Below are positions 18,650-27,634 of a stretch of 64,000 bases of DNA, piece after piece (position 1 is the first letter of the stretch; every line of letters starts with the position of its first letter). A program made the position numbers and the translations under genes. Source of the stretch: Melioribacter roseus P3M-2 (GTDB lineage: Bacteria > Bacteroidota > Ignavibacteria > Ignavibacteriales > Melioribacteraceae). The DNA lies in NCBI RefSeq assembly GCF_000279145.1, contig NC_018178.1:3047688-3111687 (forward strand), read 5' to 3'. Below the pieces are notes generated by a model. It made no database searches and had not been told where the DNA came from. It saw only the letters and a program-made list of their open reading frames with translations.

Positions 18650-19843
18650 TTATTTTTCGGTATTAAAATAGATACAGGGAACGTTGATGTTATTTTCCGA
18701 AGCATAAAACGATGCGACAACGGAACCGAGAGGTTTGATTACAATTCCTTTTGTTTTACCGTCCAAAAGTCGCTGCATTACAGGTCTGGAAATAACAAAA
18801 TAGTTTTTTTCGCCCCGAAGTTTATTGACTTCGCAATCGATAATCATCTGACTGTTAAAAACTTCCGATATTGTTTTACCTTCGGTCAATGCTTCGAATG
18901 TAATATTTTCGTCCAACCAGTTATCCTTGCCGTCGAGAATTTCGACCACCCTTATCATTCCGAAATCTTTTTTATAATCGGGCGAATTTTGAAGCGAGTA
19001 AGTGGTCAGTTCGAGTACCGCGGGTCCTGTTACCTTCATATTTTTATAATTCTCAAAATTCCATTTCAGAATTACATATTGATTTCCGCTTACGGTAAGC
19101 AATTTTACGATATTTCCCTTTTCGTCGGTAGCGCTCCAGTTATTAAAATTATAATCGGTAAATTCCAGGTCGATAGTGGCATCTTCCGCAACGGGCAATC
19201 GATGCTCGAAGGAAGAAATTTCCGGAACTGGGGGATGATAAGGAATCGGTTCGCCGAGGTCGTTGCCTATTGTATCGACTCTTACGATGTCAACCTTAAA
19301 ATAATCGATATCGACGCGATATTTATCGAAACCCCAATCCATCAGAGCCATCTGAGCAAAGACATTATCTCCCGGACGCGCATCAAAATTTTTGGTAGTC
19401 ATGCTTATAACATGCCAGTTCGACGTATCAGGTATATCGTATTCCATTAGATGCGTATGGAAGTCGGTTGTGCGTTGTGTATTTAGATGAAGATTCACTC
19501 TTTTGGGGGCGCTGCTGACTTTAATTTTTGCTTCGATTCGAAATTCATAATTCGGTTTTTGGATAAGCGACAGGTCCATACCTTCCGAAATTCTTCTTCG
19601 GATTAGAGCCCACCAGAGGCCTCGTTTATCTTTAGAGGCGTCAACACGGACGGAAGCATATCCGTCCTTCTGAATAAATTTTACTTCGGCATTGCCGTCG
19701 CCCGAAAAAAAAGTCCAGCCGTTTAAGCCGTCCGGGTCATATTGCAATTCTTTTCCGTTAAACTCGTCGATAAATTGAGCGTTCATTTGACTTACCGTAA
19801 CAAAGATAAAAAATATTAATAGATTCGGAATTCTTTTTATCAT
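18650..19843 (-). CDS. Secreted protein of unknown function, polysaccharide-locus associated
   Basis: 397 residues with a signal peptide (MIKRIPNLLIFFIFVTVSQM...). I do not recognise a family. The first half looks like a beta-sandwich of carbohydrate-binding type (F-x-D-E-F-N-G-K-E-L near residue 26, W-T-F-F-S-G-D-G, and a W-W-A-L-I-R-R-R core). The second half is also beta-rich (E-L-T-T-Y-S-L, W-N-F-E-N-Y-K) and ends with a short alpha/beta segment containing V-I-S-R-P-V-M-Q-R-L-L-D-G. It heads a four-gene operon with PD40 propeller, TIM-barrel isomerase and NAD-dependent epimerase, which suggests binding or hydrolysis of a glycan. About 510 bp of non-coding DNA separates it from phoU. Confidence 0.75.
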   Translation of the reverse strand: MIKRIPNLLIFFIFVTVSQMNAQFIDEFNGKELQYDPDGLNGWTFFSGDGNAEVKFIQKDGYASVRVDASKDKRGLWWALIRRRISEGMDLSLIQKPNYEFRIEAKIKVSSAPKRVNLHLNTQRTTDFHTHLMEYDIPDTSNWHVISMTTKNFDARPGDNVFAQMALMDWGFDKYRVDIDYFKVDIVRVDTIGNDLGEPIPYHPPVPEISSFEHRLPVAEDATIDLEFTDYNFNNWSATDEKGNIVKLLTVSGNQYVILKWNFENYKNMKVTGPAVLELTTYSLQNSPDYKKDFGMIRVVEILDGKDNWLDENITFEALTEGKTISEVFNSQMIIDCEVNKLRGEKNYFVISRPVMQRLLDGKTKGIVIKPLGSVVASFYASENNINVPCIYFNTEK

Positions 19844-20355
19844 AGTTCCTGTATCCCTGCTTTAATTAATCCGGGTTCTTTATGTTTTTGATAAAAATTT
19901 ATTCTTTTAATAATGCTCTACTGCCGGATAAATCCGCCCAATTATAAGAATCAGCAACTTATAACGATTTTTTTTAACAATTAAGACTCAATATATATGC
20001 CAGAAAATACGATACGCAGAGAAACTTATTTAAAGATATTATCAAGATTACCAAGATTTCAAGATTACCAAATTACCAAGATTGCAAGATTGGCAAATTG
20101 GCTGATTTTTTTTTAGTTGTTAATTCTGGCGCAGGCGTGTTTTGGAGTACTGGAGTTCACAGAGTTGAGGTTCTGTGTCTTCGTAAAAATGTCATTTTAT
20201 ATGCTAAAAGGATATGCCATTGTCTATCAACTAAGAATAAAAAAATTAAATACTTCTAACCACTAATCCCTACCGACGAACATTGAATACCAAAACGTTG
20301 AACATTGAACTCCCAAACGACAAACATTTAACTCCGGAAACGAAAATATAAGTTC
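19844..20355 (-). repeat. Intergenic region downstream of phoU with degenerate composite repeats
   Basis: No gene. Read on the minus strand, directly after the phoU stop there is GTTTGGGAGTTCAATGTTC and CGGTAGGGATTAGTGGTTAG, and further on a run of TTGCAATCTTGGTAATTTGG/TAATCTTG units (about 20030-20105). These match the repeat family found at 44.9, 55.3 and 56.4 kb. The part nearest 19844 must contain the promoter of the downstream four-gene operon; I see no clear box. Confidence 0.6.
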
Positions 20356-21051
20356 TCAGCTGTCTTCATCCGGTTTGTTCTTTTCCAGTTTTTGCAATTT
20401 CTTTTTATGAGAAATTATTTTTGCTTCCACATAAAACACCAGGTCTTCGGCAATGTTTGTAGCATGGTCGGCAAGACGTTCGATATGTTTGGTCATTACA
20501 ATAAGATGAGAGCACGGTTCAATTAATTCCGGCTGGGACTTCATTTTAGAAACTAGAAATTTGAATGCCTGTTTATTGTATTTATCCACAATTTCGTCTT
20601 CTTTCATGACGGTTTCAGCCAGCTGGCTGTCGTTATAGATAAAAGAATTGATAGCTTCTTTCAACATTTTACGCGCTTGCTTGCCCATCTCGTTAATTTG
20701 AGCTTCTACAATTAACGGGTAGTTATCGGCGGTTTTTTTGACGCGCTTGGCGATGTTCACCGCAATATCTCCGCAGCGTTCGAGTTGATTGTTAATCATC
20801 ATAGCGGAAATAATAAAACGGAGGTCGGCGGCAAAGGGCTGAAAGAGCGCTAAAATGTTTTCGCATTGCGCCTGGATTAAATTGTCGTAAGCGTCCACTT
20901 CAATGTCGCGGGCTTTTACTCCCTTGCACAATTCGACTTTGCCCGTTTCGAGCGCTTCGATTACCCTTTCTACCTGTTCGTCGACAATCGACGCCATTTT
21001 AATGAGATTATTTTTCAAACTTTCCACTTCGGCGTTAAAATGTTCCTGCAT
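20356..21051 (-). CDS. phoU: Phosphate transport system regulatory protein PhoU
   Basis: 231 residues from the ATG at 21051; CGGAG lies 5 bases upstream of it, and the GTG two codons earlier is inside the ribosome site. Two three-helix PhoU repeats are visible, each with the metal-binding E/D-x-x-x-D pattern (A-R-D-I-E-V-D-A-Y-D-N and C-G-D-I-A-V-N-I-A-K-R; M-K-E-D-E-I-V-D-K-Y and A-D-H-A-T-N-I-A-E-D). PhoU links the Pst transporter to the PhoR sensor kinase and represses the Pho response in phosphate-rich medium. It is the last gene of the pst operon, 16 bp after a pstB. Cytoplasmic and membrane-associated. Confidence 0.95.
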   Translation of the reverse strand: MQEHFNAEVESLKNNLIKMASIVDEQVERVIEALETGKVELCKGVKARDIEVDAYDNLIQAQCENILALFQPFAADLRFIISAMMINNQLERCGDIAVNIAKRVKKTADNYPLIVEAQINEMGKQARKMLKEAINSFIYNDSQLAETVMKEDEIVDKYNKQAFKFLVSKMKSQPELIEPCSHLIVMTKHIERLADHATNIAEDLVFYVEAKIISHKKKLQKLEKNKPDEDS

Positions 21052-21067
21052 AATCACTCCGTTTTGA

Positions 21068-21820
21068 TTAACCGAATCTACCGCTTATATAAGCTTCCGT
21101 TTTTTCATTTTCGGGCGCGGTAAATAATTTTTTTGTATCGTTAAATTCAATCAGGTCGCCCATATAGAAGAACGCCGTTTGGTCGCTCACACGGGCTGCC
21201 TGCTGCATATTATGTGTAACAATAACAATAGTATAATTTTTTTTCAACTCAAAAATCAGGTCTTCTATTTTTGTCGTGGATATCGGATCCAATGCGCTTG
21301 CCGGCTCGTCCATTAAGATTATTTCCGGTTCCACGGCTAAAGCTCGCGCAATACAAAGCCTCTGCTGCTGCCCGCCGCTGAGCGACAGCCCGCTCTTTTT
21401 CAGATCGTCTTTTACTTCTTCCCAGAGCGCAGCCTTTTTTAGACTGTTTTCGACAATCTCTTCAAGCCGTTTTTTGTCGCGTATACCGTTGATTCTGGGA
21501 CCGTAAGCCACATTGTCGAAAATAGACATCGGAAAAGGATTCGACTTCTGGAAAATCATTCCCACATTTTTTCTCAATTCAACTATATCGACCCTGTCTT
21601 TATAAATGTTCCTGCCGTTAATAATAACGTCGCCTTTGATTTTTACGCCGTCGATCAAATCGTTCATTCTGTTCAGGCATCTGAGGAATGTCGATTTGCC
21701 GCAGCCCGAAGGACCGATCAGTGCCGTGACCTTCTTTTCTTTAATGTCCATCGAAATATCTTTCAATGCCTGAAATTTGCTGTAAAAAAGGTTCAGATTT
21801 TTTACTTCAATAATATTCAT
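21068..21820 (-). CDS. pstB: Phosphate ABC transporter ATP-binding protein PstB (second copy)
   Basis: 250 residues, full length. Walker [11 protein letters not shown]-loop [11 protein letters not shown] signature L-S-G-G-Q-Q-Q-R, Walker [14 protein letters not shown] and H-loop V-T-H-N-M-Q-Q-A are all intact. It lies 4 bp downstream of a closely similar pstB, so the pair is a tandem duplication. The two proteins share the [10 protein letters not shown] segment and the C-terminal Y-I-S-G-R-F-G. Energises phosphate import through PstA/PstC at the inner membrane. Confidence 0.95.
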   Translation of the reverse strand: MNIIEVKNLNLFYSKFQALKDISMDIKEKKVTALIGPSGCGKSTFLRCLNRMNDLIDGVKIKGDVIINGRNIYKDRVDIVELRKNVGMIFQKSNPFPMSIFDNVAYGPRINGIRDKKRLEEIVENSLKKAALWEEVKDDLKKSGLSLSGGQQQRLCIARALAVEPEIILMDEPASALDPISTTKIEDLIFELKKNYTIVIVTHNMQQAARVSDQTAFFYMGDLIEFNDTKKLFTAPENEKTEAYISGRFG

Positions 21821-21824
21821 AATA

Positions 21825-22628
21825 TCAGCCGAAACGTCCGGAAATATATTCTTCAGTTTGTTTATTAGAAGGATTTGTAAATATTTTTTTTGTATTGTCG
21901 TATTCGATCAGTCTGCCCATATAAAAGAAAGCCGTATAGTCGCTTACGCGCGCGGCTTGCTGCATATTGTGAGTTACAATAACAATCGTATATTCTTTTT
22001 TCAATTCATAAATCAAGTCTTCGATTTTAGCGGTTGCAATCGGATCCAGCGCGCTGGTCGGCTCGTCCATTAAAATTACTTCGGGATTCAGAGCGATTGT
22101 CCGGGCAATACACAATCTTTGCTGCTGCCCTCCGGATATACTGGCGCCGGAGCGGTTTAGATTGTCTTTAACTTCGTCCCATAATCCGACTTTCTTTAAA
22201 TTTTCTTCGGCGATTTCGTTCAATAATCTTTTGTCGCGCATTCCGTTTAATTTCAATCCGGCAACGACATTATTCATTATCGACATAGTCGGAAACGGAT
22301 TCGGCTTTTGAAAAACCATACCGACCCTCTTTCTGAGTTCGACCGGATTGATATTTTTTATATCTTCGCCGTCGAATAAAATACTCCCGGAATATGTCCC
22401 GCCAATCACTTCGTGCATTCTGTTCAGGCATCTGAGGAATGTCGATTTGCCGCAGCCCGAAGGACCGATTATGGCCGTAACCTGATTTTTGGGTATGTTG
22501 AGATTGACTTCAAAAAGCGCCTGCTTTTCGCCGAAATAAGCCGATAAGTTTTTTGTTGAAACAACCGCCTCTTCTTCGGTTACTTTGCGGCTTTCGTAAA
22601 TTATATTTGTGACTGGTATTTGGCTCAC
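21825..22628 (-). CDS. pstB: Phosphate ABC transporter ATP-binding protein PstB (first copy)
   Basis: 267 residues, with about 20 extra N-terminal residues compared with its tandem neighbour. Walker [11 protein letters not shown]-loop F-Q-K-P-N-P-F-P-T, signature I-S-G-G-Q-Q-Q-R (a common PstB variant), Walker [14 protein letters not shown] and the H-loop are present. It begins 8 bp after pstA. Because both copies keep every catalytic motif, they may form a heterodimer or be differentially used, as in Bacillus subtilis, which also carries two adjacent pstB genes. Confidence 0.95.
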   Translation of the reverse strand: MSQIPVTNIIYESRKVTEEEAVVSTKNLSAYFGEKQALFEVNLNIPKNQVTAIIGPSGCGKSTFLRCLNRMHEVIGGTYSGSILFDGEDIKNINPVELRKRVGMVFQKPNPFPTMSIMNNVVAGLKLNGMRDKRLLNEIAEENLKKVGLWDEVKDNLNRSGASISGGQQQRLCIARTIALNPEVILMDEPTSALDPIATAKIEDLIYELKKEYTIVIVTHNMQQAARVSDYTAFFYMGRLIEYDNTKKIFTNPSNKQTEEYISGRFG

Positions 22629-22636
22629 GGGTCAAT

Positions 22637-23503
22637 TCAGTTGGTTTTGTATTTAGAACGAGTAATTATTTTGAACGTTAAACTTAATAAAGAAATCAAA
22701 ATTATTAATACTAAAGCCGCAGTCCATGCCTGTGCGTTCCAATCTTCAAAAGGCGCTCGCGCGTAGTCGTAGATATAAACCGTAAGAGAAGCAATCGGTT
22801 CGAATACATTTGTAGACCAGAATCTGTTGCCGAGCGCGGTAAATAACAACGGAGCGGTCTCGCCTGCGGCTCTCGACAAACCGAGCAGTACGCCCGTAGC
22901 AATCCCTTTCCATGCAGTTCTTAGTATAATGAACAATGAAGTTTTCCATTTCGGTATTCCGAGTCCTAAACCGGCTTCGCGATAACTGTGAGGCACCAAT
23001 TTAATCATTTCTTCCGTAGTTCTCGTAATAGTTGGAATCATCAGGATTGCCAATGCCACTCCCCCTGCAAGAGCCGAGAACTGTTTCATCGGGATAACGA
23101 CTAGCGTATAAGCCACAACGCCGACTACAATCGAAGGTATGCCGCTGAGAACGTCGGTAAGAAATCTCAATAATTGTCCGAATTTATTTTTTCCGAATTC
23201 GGCAAGATAGATGCCCGACATAATTCCAACGGGCAGTCCGATAGCACCGCCGATGCCGACCAATATCAATGTGCCTACAATCGCATTAGCCATTCCGCCT
23301 CCGGGCTCGCCTACGGGTTTGGGCATCTCGACAAAAAACTCCAGATTCAATCTGCCGATGCCTTTCGAGACCGTATAGTAAAAGATTAAGAAGAGCGGCA
23401 ATATGGCGATCAATGCGGCAAGAAAAGTCAATGAATTTACCGCTAAGTTTACCGCTTTGCGGTATTTAAGTCTTCGTTTATATTTTTTTAATTCTGTTTC
23501 CAC
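22637..23503 (-). CDS. pstA: Phosphate ABC transporter permease PstA
   Basis: 288 residues, six predicted membrane segments. The binding-protein-dependent transport motif is visible (Y-R-E-A-G-L-G-L-G-I-P-K-W-K-T, the EAA loop) together with L-S-R-A-A-G-E-T-A-P-L-L, typical for PstA. Its start codon overlaps the end of pstC by 16 bp, consistent with translational coupling. It forms the inner-membrane phosphate channel with PstC. Confidence 0.95.
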   Translation of the reverse strand: METELKKYKRRLKYRKAVNLAVNSLTFLAALIAILPLFLIFYYTVSKGIGRLNLEFFVEMPKPVGEPGGGMANAIVGTLILVGIGGAIGLPVGIMSGIYLAEFGKNKFGQLLRFLTDVLSGIPSIVVGVVAYTLVVIPMKQFSALAGGVALAILMIPTITRTTEEMIKLVPHSYREAGLGLGIPKWKTSLFIILRTAWKGIATGVLLGLSRAAGETAPLLFTALGNRFWSTNVFEPIASLTVYIYDYARAPFEDWNAQAWTAALVLIILISLLSLTFKIITRSKYKTN

Positions 23504-24441
23504 TGCTTTTCCAGACTCCAGACTAATAATCGTGCGGCAATATTAATAATAATAGTAATTACGAACAGGATTAACGCCAATTCGATTAATGCGCTTAAAT
23601 AGAGTTCCGTAGTAGCTTCGGTAAACTCGTTGGCAATAATGCTTGCCATGGTATATCCGGGATCGAAGAGCGATTCCGAAATAATCGGGCGATTGCCGAT
23701 TACCATTGTAACTGCCATAGTTTCGCCGATGGCTCTTCCCAATCCGAGCATTACGGCGCCGAGAATACCCGATTTAGAATTTTTCAGAACAATTTTAATA
23801 GCTTCCCATTTAGTGGCGCCCAAAGCGAGAGCCGCTTCCTTTTGAACCGACGGCACCGATTTCATTATATCCCGCGATATCGAAGTTATAATCGGCAGCA
23901 CCATAATCGATAGAATTATTGCCGCGGCCAGCATACCGAATCCGTACATCGGTCCGTCGAAAAAGGGCAGATATCCGAAATGTTCGTTGAGAAAGGGTTC
24001 CACTTCTTCGCGCAGCCATGGAACCAGCACGAATATGCCCCATAAACCATAGACAATGCTCGGTACGCCGGCTAGTAATTCGACCATAAAAGACAGCGGT
24101 TTTTCGAGCCATCCGGGCGCCGACTCGGCCAGATAAACGGCAACCGCAAGACTCAAAGGAACGGCAATCATTAAAGCCAGGAAAGATGAAACGAGCGTGC
24201 CGTAGATCGAAGGGAGCGCTCCGTAAATTTCTTCCACCGGGTCCCAGGTAGTCTCGGTTATAAAATCCCATCCGAATTTATCGATCGACAATTTCGAATT
24301 GATATACATTTCGTATCCCATCAGGATTATCATCGCGAATACAATGACGGCAAATATTAACGTCAACTTTTCATAGATGAAATCGCCGATATTGATTCGG
24401 GACGATTTAACGGATTTTTTAACGGACTTCGTTTTTTCCAT
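23488..24441 (-). CDS. pstC: Phosphate ABC transporter permease PstC
   Basis: 317 residues with a basic cytoplasmic N-terminus and six membrane segments. E-L-L-A-G-V-P-S-I-V-Y-G-L-W-G and the EAA loop K-E-A-A-L-A-L-G-A-T-K-W-E-A, followed by L-G-R-A-I-G-E-T-M-A-V, are hallmarks of PstC. It begins 7 bp after pstS and overlaps pstA by 16 bp. Confidence 0.95.
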   Translation of the reverse strand: MEKTKSVKKSVKSSRINIGDFIYEKLTLIFAVIVFAMIILMGYEMYINSKLSIDKFGWDFITETTWDPVEEIYGALPSIYGTLVSSFLALMIAVPLSLAVAVYLAESAPGWLEKPLSFMVELLAGVPSIVYGLWGIFVLVPWLREEVEPFLNEHFGYLPFFDGPMYGFGMLAAAIILSIMVLPIITSISRDIMKSVPSVQKEAALALGATKWEAIKIVLKNSKSGILGAVMLGLGRAIGETMAVTMVIGNRPIISESLFDPGYTMASIIANEFTEATTELYLSALIELALILFVITIIINIAARLLVWSLEKQWKQN

Positions 24442-24447
24442 AAAGTT

Positions 24448-25497
24448 TTATTTTACCTTAATCGGTTTGCCGTTAACTGTCAACATATCGATTTTTTTCA
24501 TGCACAATTTAACAACCGAAGTCGGCAAAGGAGCGTAATAAAGACTTTCGGCATACGATTCGCCTTTTGTCAAAGCCCACTTTAAGAATTTAACCAACGC
24601 TTCGGCTTTCTTTTGATCTTTCATATCTTTATAAATCAAAAGCCATGTAAAGCCCGAAATAGGATAGGAGTCTTTTCCGTCGGCGTTTGTAATCATGGCT
24701 CTGAGATCATCGGGCATATCTTTGGCGGCTCCGTCGGAAGCCGCGGAAACCGTCTTAAAATTCGCTTCGATGAAATTTCCCGCGCGGTTTTTAATTGCAA
24801 CGTGAGGAAGTTTATTCTTTACGGCATAAGCAAGTTCCACGTATCCGATTGCTCCTTTAGTTTGTTTGATCATCCCCGCCACGCCTTCGTTGCCTTTGCC
24901 GCCCAGTCCGATCGGCCAGTTAACCGAAGTGTTGTATCCGACTTTCTTAGCCCATTCTTTACTTACATTTGAAAGATAATGAGTAAAGATGAACGTAGTA
25001 CCGCTGCCGTCCGAACGATGCACCACAATTATGCTTCTGTTTGGGAGTTTAACGCCCGGATTTAATTTGGCAATCCTTTTATCGTTCCACTTATAAATTT
25101 TACCCAGAAAAATATTTGCTATAGTCTCCCCGTCAAGTTTAATCGTTTCTTTAACTTCCGGTAAATTGTAACTCAGAACAACGGCGCCCAAAACCGTCGG
25201 GATATGAATTACATCCGTGCCCTGTTTAGCTTTTGCTTCTTTAAGCTGTTCGTCGCTCATCGGTCCGTCGCTGGCTCCGAAATCGACCGTGCCTTCGATT
25301 ACCTGTTTAATACCGCCGCCGCTTCCAATAGACTGATAATTAATTTGAACGCCCGTTTGTTTATGAAACTCGTCGAACCATTTGGAATAAATCACGTAAG
25401 GGAAAGTCGCTCCGGCTCCGTTGAGTTTAACCTGCGCCGGGAGATTTATTAAACCGGCAATCATGAACATCATTAAATAAATTATTTTTCTGTACAT
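24448..25497 (-). CDS. pstS: Phosphate-binding protein PstS
   Basis: 349 residues with a signal peptide (cleavage near P-A-Q). The phosphate-binding segments are present: N-G-A-G-A-T-F-P-Y at the start, S-I-G-S-G-G-G-I-K, F-G-A-S-D-G-P-M and H-R-S-D-G-S-G-T-T-F-I-F. The absence of a lipobox cysteine suggests a soluble periplasmic form. It follows the porin gene by 18 bp and feeds phosphate to PstC/PstA. Confidence 0.96.
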   Translation of the reverse strand: MYRKIIYLMMFMIAGLINLPAQVKLNGAGATFPYVIYSKWFDEFHKQTGVQINYQSIGSGGGIKQVIEGTVDFGASDGPMSDEQLKEAKAKQGTDVIHIPTVLGAVVLSYNLPEVKETIKLDGETIANIFLGKIYKWNDKRIAKLNPGVKLPNRSIIVVHRSDGSGTTFIFTHYLSNVSKEWAKKVGYNTSVNWPIGLGGKGNEGVAGMIKQTKGAIGYVELAYAVKNKLPHVAIKNRAGNFIEANFKTVSAASDGAAKDMPDDLRAMITNADGKDSYPISGFTWLLIYKDMKDQKKAEALVKFLKWALTKGESYAESLYYAPLPTSVVKLCMKKIDMLTVNGKPIKVK

Positions 25498-25514
25498 CTT
25501 TTCTCCTTTTTAAA

Positions 25515-26531
25515 TTAAAATTTCCAGTAAAACGAAATGCGCGGGACTATATCCGGGTCGCCGCTGCCGTACGTAACTATTTCGATATTGGGAGCTATAT
25601 GAACGGATTTATCTGGAACAAAATCCGCCGCTGCAAGAATCAAAGTGTTTTCGTCTTTTGATAGATCCGAGTTAGGCTCGTAATAATCAATGCGAAATAC
25701 GAATTTCAATTTTTCATTCAACCGAAAATGGCTCCATGCCGAAACGCCGTATGAATTTTGATCTGCAAGAGGAGACGTTGACGACTTATAGAAATTATTT
25801 TCGATTTTACGGTAAAACGACTCAATTCCAAAATTCAATTCTTTATACGAATAACCGACAAAAGCGGATGTTACAATACTGTTGTTGTTTTTGTAAGAAT
25901 TCGTAAACCCGTCTTCAATCATTCCGGAAGAAGAGTAATCGAAGTATGCGGTTAATGTTAAATTTTTCGCAGGACTAAATTGCAACAGTGAATAATACCT
26001 TTTGAATTTGTCGTTTTCCAGTCCGCTTTTTGAATTGTTGCCAATTTTAAGCCAATATTTGATTTTGCCCTTTGAGGTCAGATTGCCTTTCAGGTCGAGT
26101 CCCATGTCCCTGCTCGATACGATTTTGTTGTAATCGAGAATCGTTTTTTCAAGAAATCGATAGCCCCACGATTCTTCCGAAATACTGAAAGCCGGAGTCG
26201 GCGACAAACCGATCATCGCATCCGAACCTTCGAAAATGCCGTTCCACTTCAACCATGCGTCCTTTACATCCGTAGTAAAATTTGAACCTTGCCAGCTCGA
26301 TTCGAGACGGAAACGCGTGCTGAACTTTTCGGATATTTTAAAGTCGGTAGTAAAATAGATTCTCCTGAATTGAAATCCGTTAATGTCGTTTTTCCCGTTG
26401 TCATTTTGTTGAACGTTGTAAAAATAATCTCCAAAAACGAGTCCGCTTAATTTTGGAAGGTTTTGCGCTGATATTTGAAATGAAATCATTAAAAAGAACG
26501 TAATTATTGGCAAAACAATTTTCTTGCTCAC
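25515..26531 (-). CDS. Outer-membrane beta-barrel porin, phosphate-uptake associated
   Basis: 338 residues, signal peptide ending near I-S-A-Q, then alternating aromatic/polar strands throughout and a terminal strand I-S-F-Y-W-K-F with C-terminal Phe, as in outer-membrane porins. The pattern (F-G-D-Y-F-Y-N, F-Q-F-R-R-I-Y-F-T-T-D, W-G-Y-R-F-L-E-K-T) is like the OprP/OprO-type phosphate-selective porin family, but exact membership is not certain. It is the first gene of the porin-pst-phoU operon and lies about 70 bp downstream of a Pho-box-like pair, so it is likely induced by phosphate limitation. Confidence 0.82.
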   Translation of the reverse strand: MSKKIVLPIITFFLMISFQISAQNLPKLSGLVFGDYFYNVQQNDNGKNDINGFQFRRIYFTTDFKISEKFSTRFRLESSWQGSNFTTDVKDAWLKWNGIFEGSDAMIGLSPTPAFSISEESWGYRFLEKTILDYNKIVSSRDMGLDLKGNLTSKGKIKYWLKIGNNSKSGLENDKFKRYYSLLQFSPAKNLTLTAYFDYSSSGMIEDGFTNSYKNNNSIVTSAFVGYSYKELNFGIESFYRKIENNFYKSSTSPLADQNSYGVSAWSHFRLNEKLKFVFRIDYYEPNSDLSKDENTLILAAADFVPDKSVHIAPNIEIVTYGSGDPDIVPRISFYWKF

Positions 26532-26600
26532 TCTCTCCTCTCTCTCCGGTTTGCAAAAAAAATGAGTTACACAATAATAAGAATTAAAAAAATCCGCAGT

Positions 26601-26616
26601 GTTAAGAAATTGTTAA
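26601..26616 (-). promoter_or_regulatory. Pho-box-like direct repeat upstream of the pst operon
   Basis: GTTAAGAAATTGTTAA on the plus strand: two GTTAA units starting exactly 11 bp apart (26601 and 26612), i.e. TTAAC-type repeats on the coding strand, about 70-85 bp before the porin start. The 11-bp period and the TTAAC core are those of PhoB/PhoP-family direct-repeat sites. The same unit is present four times at 32135-32172. Confidence 0.65.
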
Positions 26617-26681
26617 ATCATAGAGCAGGCAAAAAACGAAAAATTTTCCTTCAAATAATATTAATAATTAACCGAATGAAA

Positions 26682-27419
26682 TTATCGCAGCAGTATCATT
26701 TTTTTGGTTTCAATAAAGTCGTTTATTTTCACTTGACAAAAGTAAACTCCGGACGGTAAATCCGATGCGTCAAAGTCGAGAGTATAACGTCCAACAGACT
26801 TAAATTCATTTACCGGCGCGCTGATTACTCTGCCGAGAATGTCGTACACAATTATCCGCACTATACCCGGTTTATAAACCTCATACGAGATGCGAGTATG
26901 CGGATTGAACGGATTCGGATAGTTCTGTTCGAGCGAATAGTCTTTTTCGGGCAGCGGGTTTTCTTCTACGCCAACATACCCTTCGCCGTCGATATAAATC
27001 GTATACACCGGATAATTACGGGCGTTACTTATGAAATATAAAGTATCAGAAAAATTTTGAAACGGCGTAGCGCCTTCGCAAATAGGACACAGGTCGGGCG
27101 TATAAAAAATTAATTTGACCGAGTCCCCAGGAAAGATAATAATGTCTTTAAAGATCTTATCAAACCCGAGATAAAACAAATAAGATGTATCCCTTGAATA
27201 AATTTCTACTGGATATCCGTAGATTTTATTTGAGTAGATACTGTCGATTATCAGATCCGATGCGCCGGCGTTGTATAAAAACAAACTGTCGTAAATATCG
27301 CCGAACGCTCCGTCGCCCGAAATATGAAGGGAATCCTTGCTGAATTCAATACTCTGCGAAAAAATTACATTTTGCAGAGTAATTAGAAACGCCGCGACAA
27401 GAAAAAAGCGCTTTTTCAT
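26682..27419 (-). CDS. Secreted protein with HYDIN-like Ig domain and type IX sorting domain
   Basis: 245 residues. Signal peptide MKKRFFLVAAFLITLQNVIF, a single Ig-like domain of the ASPM/HYDIN sort (F-L-Y-N-A-G-A-S-D-L-I-I-D-S-I, about 48-62; a C-P-I-C pair near 115) and a C-terminal type IX sorting domain beginning Q-N-Y-P-N-P-F-N-P and ending K-K-M-I-L-L-R. Probably a cell-surface protein; function unknown. It lies between the Pho-box-like site of pst and the TonB receptor locus, and may be part of the phosphate-stress response by position only. Confidence 0.8.
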   Translation of the reverse strand: MKKRFFLVAAFLITLQNVIFSQSIEFSKDSLHISGDGAFGDIYDSLFLYNAGASDLIIDSIYSNKIYGYPVEIYSRDTSYLFYLGFDKIFKDIIIFPGDSVKLIFYTPDLCPICEGATPFQNFSDTLYFISNARNYPVYTIYIDGEGYVGVEENPLPEKDYSLEQNYPNPFNPHTRISYEVYKPGIVRIIVYDILGRVISAPVNEFKSVGRYTLDFDASDLPSGVYFCQVKINDFIETKKMILLR

Positions 27420-27582
27420 TTTTTTATTTATAACCGATTTTTCAAACTCTCAATAACCCGTGTAGCCCTACAAACGGATTTTGCCCTTTTGACAATATTT
27501 GATACTGAAAATAACGGTAACATAAAAATAATGTCAATAAAAAATATAAATCAGAGAAATAGTTAAAAACGGTAAAATAAAT

Positions 27583-27612
27583 AAGGCGTTCCGCCGGAGA
27601 ACGGAACGCCTT
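27583..27612 (-). terminator. Rho-independent terminator of the TonB receptor/type IX protein operon
   Basis: Perfect 11-bp stem (AAGGCGTTCCG with CGGAACGCCTT) with an 8-base loop, 23 bp after the stop codon at 27635, followed on the minus strand by ATTTATTTT. Confidence 0.88.
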
Positions 27613-27634
27613 CTGGAAGAGAGGAGAGAGAAGT

